Source: Trichuris trichiura (taxonomy: Eukaryota > Nematoda > Enoplea > Trichinellida > Trichuridae). From it: a stretch of DNA of 64,000 nt. The stretch is from assembly GCA_037903355.1 (NCBI GenBank), contig JBAJFE010000011.1:248001-312000 (forward strand), in the 5' to 3' direction. Shown here piece after piece: positions 52,101-64,000 of the stretch. Position 1 is the first letter of the stretch; every line of letters starts with the position of its first letter. Made by a program: the position numbers and the translations under genes. Below the pieces are notes generated by a model that was not told where the DNA came from, ran no database searches, and worked only from the letters and a program-made list of their open reading frames with translations.

Positions 52101-52494
52101 CGAATTATCCCATTTGACAATTTACGTTTGAAGTGTACGGAATACCGAGGCGAATATTGGCGGGACCATCCGACGATAAAAATATTTTGGGAAGTTTTTC
52201 ACTCGCTGACCAATGAGCAGAAGAAAAAGTTTTTGCTATTTCTTACCGGCAGCGACCGAATACCTTTCCTCGGCATGAGTCAGATTAAGGTAACAACCGC
52301 TAGTGCGACTACGTTGGCATTTTGCCAATTTTTTTTAGATGATCATCCAACCAACAGGAGGCGGTTCAGATTATTATCCGGTTGCTCATACCTGTTTCAA
52401 CCTTTTGGACCTGCCAAAGTTCAACAGCAAAGCCGTACTGGCTGAAAAGCTCACCGAAGCAATTGAGTATAATCAGGGCTTTACGCTAATATAA
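46139..52494 (+). CDS. HERC4: Small HERC ubiquitin ligase (RCC1 repeats + HECT domain), HERC3/HERC4 type
   Basis: N-terminal RCC1 repeats ([63 protein letters not shown]) form a beta-propeller. A middle region includes [13 protein letters not shown] and [21 protein letters not shown]-terminal HECT domain starts near 51.06 kb ([14 protein letters not shown]). The catalytic cysteine is in [13 protein letters not shown] at about 52390-52430. The C-terminus …YNQGFTLI is typical of HERC3/4. Exons fixed in the RCC1 part: 46139-46379, 46467-46597, 46651-46762, 46825-47011, 47065-47096, 47146-47237, 47300-47430 and 49542-49719. The seventh RCC1 unit is split across a 2.1-kb intron. Known: HECT E3 ligases accept ubiquitin on the cysteine before substrate transfer. 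The middle exon ends (49.7-51.1 kb) are approximate. ATG 46139 is the first in frame. Confidence 0.92.
47597..47833 (-). CDS. Open frame downstream of the nested antisense gene
   Basis: 78-aa frame with ATG at 47833, ending …[15 protein letters not shown]. Basic and without recognised domains. It could be a last exon of the nested antisense gene or a chance frame; no clear splice link was found. Confidence 0.2.
   Translation of the reverse strand: MNFQDRFSLLRAVQLPTSKYSADALRKRRTKHSRAFGVIKAHAAIYYDVKVGKSELWEAEQISMMNYETKERNRLINC
48016..48544 (-). CDS. Candidate nested antisense gene inside the HERC intron, unknown protein
   Basis: Reading leftward from an ATG at 48544 ([20 protein letters not shown]…AADGQNLF), a GT-AG intron of 48 nt (GTAAACTG…CACAAAAG) leads to [13 protein letters not shown] 59-nt intron (GTAGGACG…CGTAAAG) then leads to [20 protein letters not shown]…RWYDTPPND. 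The last part, ending [13 protein letters not shown] with a stop at 48016-48018, is reached either by a roughly 95-nt intron or through a single frameshift near 48171. The phases agree and the protein-like composition spans several frames, which argues for spliced coding sequence. I recognise no family. It may be a small gene or a decaying copy. A further open segment continues to 47597 on the same strand. Confidence 0.4.
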
Positions 52495-52587
52495 AATTGA
52501 CCACTCGTTTAAGCGCTGGCCAATTGCCGTTTTAAGTTAATTAAACGCTTAGGCAATGCGCGCTTTATGATTAGATGAAAAATCGTT

Positions 52588-52612
52588 GAGGGCGACTTAC
52601 TTTGTCGCCCTC
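52588..52612 (+). promoter_or_regulatory. Intercistronic stem-loop between HERC and GLYCTK
   Basis: A perfect 9-bp stem, GAGGGCGAC and GTCGCCCTC, encloses the loop TTACTTT. It lies 93 nt after the HERC stop and 61 nt before the GLYCTK ATG. The predicted RNA hairpin is GC-rich. The function is unknown. Confidence 0.55.
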
Positions 52613-52654
52613 TCTCTTATTATCATCAGCACCTAATGGTGCCCTCTTTTTCGA

Positions 52655-52673
52655 CCCGTCTTTTCAGAGCATT
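52655..52673 (+). promoter_or_regulatory. Splice acceptor just upstream of the GLYCTK start codon
   Basis: CCGTCTTTTCAG is followed by AGCATT and then the ATG, so a strong 3' splice site lies 6 nt before the start. Together with the 179-nt distance from the HERC stop, this suits trans-splicing of a downstream operon gene, as known in nematodes. A short 5' UTR intron is the alternative. Confidence 0.5.
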
Positions 52674-54657
52674 ATGGCAAAGGTGGCGGAACCGATTTTT
52701 GATCGCCATGTTGCCGGGTTGTTGCAAATTTTTCGATCCGCGTGCGACAGCGTCAATCCCGAAAGTCTCGTCCAATCCGTAAGTTCCAGCGGTGTATTCG
52801 CGTTTGTTAAAGTCGTAAGTTGCTTTGCATAGTCTCTGTCGGTAAAAGCCCATCCCGGTCGCTTAATTGTTTCCGGCTGTCGCGATTACGAGCTGAACCA
52901 CAATGTGTACATTGTTGCCTTTGGCAAGGCGGCGCTGAGCATGTGCAGAGGCGCCGTTAGCGCCTTAGGTAATCACATTGTACGGGGTATAGCAAGCGTT
53001 CCAGTTGGTGCCATTGCCCGTTCCGATAAAGCCAAGCACTTTCTGCCCAATCGCATAACAGTTCACGAAGGTGCGTACAACAATCTTCCGGACCAGGCAG
53101 CCTTGGAGACGTCTCAACTCGTTGTTGATATGGTACAGACGTTAACTGCCGAAGATATTTTGCTCGTGCTCGTTTCAGGTATGCTCTTACCTGTTTGCTG
53201 CAAAGGGCCTTAATACGAATGGTTCAACTAAGGCGTAGTTGCTTTTCTTTTACAGAGTTTGAGAAAAATGGCTTCTTGATAACAAGATTAAGTTGGCTTT
53301 GAATGGTATGTTTACTACTGTAGGCGGAAGGCACTCAGAGCGACTTTTAACTATTTGAGAGGAAAGGAAGCGCAGAAATACTTAAGCTTTCTGAATATGC
53401 TCGCTAAATATTTTGCCATAGGATAAAATAGTCTCCTTGTTTTTTTGTTCAGGCGGAGGTTCAGCATTATTGCCGTTACCAATCAACGGCGTGTCGCTAA
53501 TTGATAAGCAGCGTATTGTTGACGGGCTGTCGAAAAGAGGCGCCTCAATTTTTGAAATAAATATAGTCAGGCATCATTTGTCAATTTTAAAAGGAGGCGG
53601 CTTGCTAATGGTAGCTCCATTGCCGAAGGTATGACGCATTATTTGATATGCAAATAATCTTAGCCAAACATTGAAATGGCGCTTTAGATTGTGGCGCTTA
53701 TAATATCGGATGTAATGTCCAATGACCTTCAGTTTGTCGCCAGCGGTCCAACAGTTCCTTGCACGAGTACACCCGCGGACGCTGTCGGCGTTCTTGAACG
53801 TTACTTCAACGAGAAAGACGTACCGAAGAATGTTTGGTCATTGCTTGGTAAGCTTAGTAGGTAATTTATGCATTTTCATTGAAAAGAATTTAGCCGACCC
53901 AACTTTGCCGAAAAAACTTCCCGCCAATCCGTCTCGCGTATCCAACGTGCTAATAGGAGATAATACGATGGCGTTGCGATCTGCGTGCGAAGAGGCTGTT
54001 CGTATTGGCTTTCGCAGTTTTGTTCTCGGTCGAACTCTGAGCGGTGAAGCGTCAACAGTTGGTAAACAATTCTCCAGTCTTTTGCACGATCTGCTAAGCG
54101 AAGGAATCGCAAGCATTTCTCTTCTTCGTCAAAGTTATCCGTCCTTATTGGGCGACTGTTCAAACGAAACACTTAGAGACGTCCTGGTTGGTTGGAGCTG
54201 AATGAGTGATTAGCTTCGATTGCATTTAAAGCTTTTTTAGGAGACTTTGAAGGCGAAACGATCAACGTGTCTACTGTGGGGAGGCGAAACAACAGTGAAC
54301 GTACATGGAAAAGGTCGCGGCGGGCGAAACCAAGAATTGGTACTCTCTTTTATCGAAGAAACGCTAAGAAGAAAAAGAAAAGGCGAACTGTTGCCCGAAT
54401 GGACAAACGGCGGCAATAGCTACTTTACATTCTCTAGTTTAGCCACCGATGGCCAAGACGGGCCCACCGATGCAGCAGGTGCGTTATTCCATTCTAGTCA
54501 GCTTAGCAAACTATCATACGACGAAGTGAATGCCTATCTGTCCGACAATGACTCTTATCACTATTTTAAAAGTCACTTCAACGGTTCATGCCTGGTTAAA
54601 GTAGGCTTAACTGAAACAAACGTTATGGACTTGGTTTTGCTAACACTGTACCCTTAA
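52674..54657 (+). CDS. GLYCTK: Glycerate kinase (GLYCTK, MOFRL family)
   Basis: Six exons: 52674-52778, 52833-53178, 53453-53628, 53688-53847, 53894-54186, 54241-54657; all phases agree. Seen in order: [12 protein letters not shown], a Gly-rich loop [51 protein letters not shown], and the C-terminal [15 protein letters not shown] and [12 protein letters not shown]. These are hallmarks of the glycerate 2-kinase/MOFRL fold. Known: it phosphorylates D-glycerate with ATP in serine and fructose catabolism, in the cytosol or mitochondrion. No clear targeting peptide is visible. It follows HERC on the same strand at 179 nt and ends 18 nt from the converging PLC-X gene. Confidence 0.93.
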
Positions 54658-54675
54658 GTCAAAACAATGCGTTAT

Positions 54676-55781
54676 TCATGCATACTGTTTATTCCAATTT
54701 AACTTTATAATTAAATTACAAAAGTGCTTAAATTCAACGAAGTCAACAATGACGATATTCAGCAAAGAGTGAATACTCTGCGCGCTGCTGCTTATCCAAT
54801 TGATTGTTTCTTCGGATGCGCGAAGGGCCATCTTACTTTTTAGGCTTGCCCGCCAATTGAGAACAATATCTCTTAAAGTAGGTGTTAATATACCTTGCGT
54901 GACGAAGAAGCCACCTTGAGGCAAAAGGCTTTGCTTCTCTTTCAACGATTTTTCCAAATAAGGTATCAGTCGTTGAATATTGTTTGTATTAGCCCAGGGA
55001 CTACGAATATGCTTACTTGACCAAATAAGCGGATGTACAATATCATATTTGCTGTCCTGGTAAAAGAGGATCACCTGATAACGCTTAGCGTGGGCTTTGT
55101 GTAAAGAAAATTCTCTGACGTCAACGCCAGGCGGCGCTGGCACTAGCCTTTGGTTGAACTTTTCAAGCAAAAAGTCAATTAACTGTAAATGACGTTTCCA
55201 AGTGAACGCGTAGAAGTGGTTGAAATCCAGTATGACCACCTCGTCATCATGTCTGCTGAGGAATGCAATAACTTGTTCGGCAATGTCAAAGACTGACGGG
55301 CCATAAAGACCATGTACCGTAAAGGCAGTTTGCTCGCGGGAGTAACATCCTACCCTAATGTCTAAGTATCTGACGCCGTAGCAAAGTTGCTGATACAATG
55401 ACCAACTTTGACATTGTGACCATCTGCAAACTATTTGCTTCAGTTCGGGACATCGTCCAATGAAACGTAGCCAACGAGGCATATCGCACCCAATAGGCAT
55501 TTTTACGCTAAGTGCGTCAGTAGCAGTCTCATGCGAACCTGAATAAATTCTTAACTTACGCGCATAAATTATGTTTAAAAAAATCTGTAGACAAATACTT
55601 TAGCTGTAGTACGGATTTGCATCTGCCCTTAATGCAGGTAAGGAAATTTTATCAAATAAGTTTTATTTACGTTTACTTTGCAAGATAAATGCAATGCGTT
55701 ACCTGGAATGGCCAGATTGCATAATGGAATGCTTTTAGCGTCAGCAGGTAACCGCTCCATCCAATTTTCATTTGCATTCAT
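54676..55781 (-). CDS. PI-PLC X domain-containing protein (PLCXD family)
   Basis: Two exons, 55781-55703 and 55538-54676, are separated by a 164-nt intron; together they encode about 313 aa, close to the usual PLCXD size. Exon 1 starts MNANENWMERLPADAK and runs into IPLCNLAIPG; the junction completes the catalytic loop IPGSHETATD. The second catalytic histidine is in FTVHGLYG. Other conserved blocks are LCYGVRYLDIRV and EVVILDFNHFY. The X domain is alone, without Y, PH or C2 domains, as in PLCXD1-3 (known). The phosphodiesterase role is inferred from the intact histidines. No signal peptide was seen. The start codon is supported because it lies directly upstream of the conserved N-terminus. 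Confidence 0.9.
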
Positions 55782-55929
55782 TGCGTTGAAGGATAATGTC
55801 GCTTTGCAAAACTGAAGCTATGCAGAATCAATTGGCGCACGTAAAAGCCTGCAAATCTACGAAAGGATACTGTAATATTTCGCTAAACTATTTTAATAGG
55901 TTGCCAAGACCAACCGACCGTAATTGTCG

Positions 55930-56088
55930 TTAATCGTCGAACACTTTTCGTTCGGCCTTTTCGGCACGACGTTTGTACATGGAATTCTGTTGGCTCTTGT
56001 AATTCGATTGGCCGATAAGATAAAATGCGTAGGCGCCAGCAGCCATGATCACAGCGTAGCATATGCCAATTTTTCTCATTGAGGACAT
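55930..56088 (-). CDS. 52-aa single-pass membrane microprotein
   Basis: The frame starts MSSMRKIGICYAVIMAAGAY at 56088 and stops at 55930-55932. Residues 7-25 form one hydrophobic segment (IGICYAVIMAAGAYAFYLI) preceded by a basic residue pair and followed by a charged tail (MYKRRAEKAERKVFDD). Size, topology and tail composition recall small mitochondrial inner-membrane assembly factors such as the SMIM/UQCC or COX-assembly microproteins, but I cannot name an orthologue. A candidate acceptor AATTAACAG lies about 20 nt upstream. It is 148 nt upstream of the PLC-X gene on the same strand, so a bicistronic unit is possible. Confidence 0.65.
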   Translation of the reverse strand: MSSMRKIGICYAVIMAAGAYAFYLIGQSNYKSQQNSMYKRRAEKAERKVFDD

Positions 56089-62913
<6,825 letters not shown>

Positions 62914-63314
62914 ATGCAAATATCATTGATGGTTGAAAGGCGTTTATTTTTTGTTCTTATCAATCATCCCTTCGTCTTTCCGTCTCAGTTAGTGCTTGTA
63001 TTGCTGTTGCATCAGCGTCGAAACAACTCGTTAGCATAATAGATAGGGAAAACATTGTTGGTTAGCCGCAGCCGTGTTGAAAGCTGCTGCAATGTTCTTT
63101 CGATTGAGAGTGTGTCTCATAATTGTGTTTGCTTTTGTGCGTAGACATATAATTTGTTAAATGATGGCTCATTTATTATCATGAATGAAAGTAATGCATT
63201 CAAGCGTATATTTTACACTGAAGTCAAAAGGACGCATCGATTAATGGGCGAAAAGTATAAGCAGGCAATTACGAGACGCGTCGCGTGATTTGTTGCTTCA
63301 CGGACAGGCTTTTG
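62914..63314. other. Convergent 3' region between Pitx and the metalloprotease
   Basis: 400 nt, AT-rich, holding the 3' ends of two converging genes. No gene or repeat was recognised. Confidence 0.55.
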
Positions 63315-64000
63315 CTAACTAATGAATCCTTTTTCAGGTACACACAAGTTTTCGTAGCAGAATCCAAATAATCTGCCGGTTTTGCTACTTTCGCAGGCTA
63401 ATAATGAGGTGTTCAAGTGGGGGTTTTTTCGGCCGCACTTATAATTGCAATCTCCGACAGTACACTTGTTTTGAATTTCTTTCCTCAATTTTTTTATCGC
63501 GCCGCAATTTTTTTCTTTTGAAAACATGAAGGGAAACTCCCAAAAACGCAATCCCTTTACGAGTCGCACACCCTTGCAAGGCGTTTCCACACCGTACGGA
63601 ATTGGATTGGTGCATGAATAAAAATCCAACTTAAGCGAATGGGTAGACGGATGCGTGCATTCGGTTGCTTCTTTTCTTATGTTGTCCAGTATTTCCTTAT
63701 CCTTGCTTTTCATGTCCATCGTAATGCAAAGCGTTTTGTCGCCATCGAGCAGTTCCCATCCGCCGGCACTCCTACTTTCCACCAGTTGTTTCACGTTGAA
63801 CTTTTCTTCCGCTTCGAGGCACTGTTGCTTGTAGCAAAATTTGTTCTCCCCGCACGGTAGGCCATCGGGTGTTTTTAATTTGTGATCTTTTCCTTGCTCG
63901 TATTTGACGGTAAATTGCGTTTGGGAAATTTTGAATCTCCAAGTATAACTTCTGCATACAAGGTGATCACAATTCTCCGACAACATCGTGCTTGCGTAAA
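63315..64000 (-). CDS. C-terminal part of a secreted M12B/ADAM-like metalloprotease (partial)
   Basis: The minus-strand frame is open through the right edge, so the protein starts outside the window; about 228 residues are visible. The segment YASTMLSENCDHLVCRS followed by DGLPCGENKFCYKQQCLEAE has the cysteine pattern of the cysteine-rich region that follows the catalytic domain in ADAM/ADAMTS-type reprolysins (DG-PCG----C---C). A further cysteine-rich tail of about 130 aa ends LACESSKTGRLFGFCYENLC. There are about 20 cysteines and no membrane segment, which fits a secreted disulphide-rich protein. The zinc-binding catalytic domain is not in the window, so activity cannot be judged. Such families are often expanded in parasitic nematodes (known generally; not shown here). 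Confidence 0.65.
   Translation of the reverse strand, partial: YASTMLSENCDHLVCRSYTWRFKISQTQFTVKYEQGKDHKLKTPDGLPCGENKFCYKQQCLEAEEKFNVKQLVESRSAGGWELLDGDKTLCITMDMKSKDKEILDNIRKEATECTHPSTHSLKLDFYSCTNPIPYGVETPCKGVRLVKGLRFWEFPFMFSKEKNCGAIKKLRKEIQNKCTVGDCNYKCGRKNPHLNTSLLACESSKTGRLFGFCYENLCVPEKGFIS

Overview
The window reads as a nematode chromosome segment, most likely from a clade I (Dorylaimia) worm such as a whipworm (Trichuris-like). The protein set is nematode (twitchin/UNC-22, ALP-1/Enigma, UNC-30/Pitx). Most introns are 38-65 nt GT-AG introns, broken by a few of 1-2 kb. Base composition looks moderate rather than very AT-rich. The species call is inference, because no rRNA or mitochondrial marker is present. 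No prokaryotic, viral or CRISPR signature was seen.

Layout. (1) 1-28327, minus strand: nearly the whole giant muscle protein twitchin, read right to left from an ATG at 28327. About 27 Ig and 30 Fn3 domains are visible, including one 6.3-kb exon. The kinase and C-terminal Ig domains lie beyond the left edge. Two intronic foldback (inverted-repeat) elements sit in this gene. (2) 31244-35165, plus: a DDX51-type DEAD-box helicase with eroded motifs V and VI. Its proposed last intron holds coding-like minus-strand segments. (3) 35997-39341, plus: a 15-exon PDZ + four-LIM Enigma/ALP-1 protein with an in-frame stop in one intron that would give a PDZ-only form. (4) 39640-40941, minus: an intronless F-box/leucine-rich-repeat protein. 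(5) 43315-45608, plus: DNA polymerase eta. (6) 46139-52494, plus: a small HERC (RCC1 + HECT) ubiquitin ligase with a 2.1-kb intron that appears to host a small antisense gene. (7) 52674-54657, plus: glycerate kinase, 179 nt behind HERC with a splice acceptor just before its ATG. (8) 54676-55781, minus: a PLC-X-domain protein, tail to tail with glycerate kinase; a 52-aa single-pass membrane microprotein (55930-56088, minus) lies just upstream of it. (9) 56089-60349: a gene-poor stretch. (10) 60350-62913, plus: a Pitx/UNC-30 homeobox gene. (11) 63315-64000, minus: the C-terminal part of an M12B/ADAM-like secreted metalloprotease running off the right edge.

How the genes relate. Twitchin and ALP-1 both act at the sarcomere (thick filament and dense body/Z-disc) and lie about 8 kb apart. 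The others are housekeeping or regulatory: rRNA processing (DDX51), ubiquitin transfer (HERC, F-box), translesion DNA synthesis (Pol eta), serine/glycerate metabolism (GLYCTK) and neuronal fate (Pitx). Nothing indicates a defence, mobile or biosynthetic cluster. The points most worth following are the foldback elements, the antisense gene inside HERC, the ubiquitin-binding motif in Pol eta, the degenerate DDX51 motifs and the HERC-GLYCTK junction.
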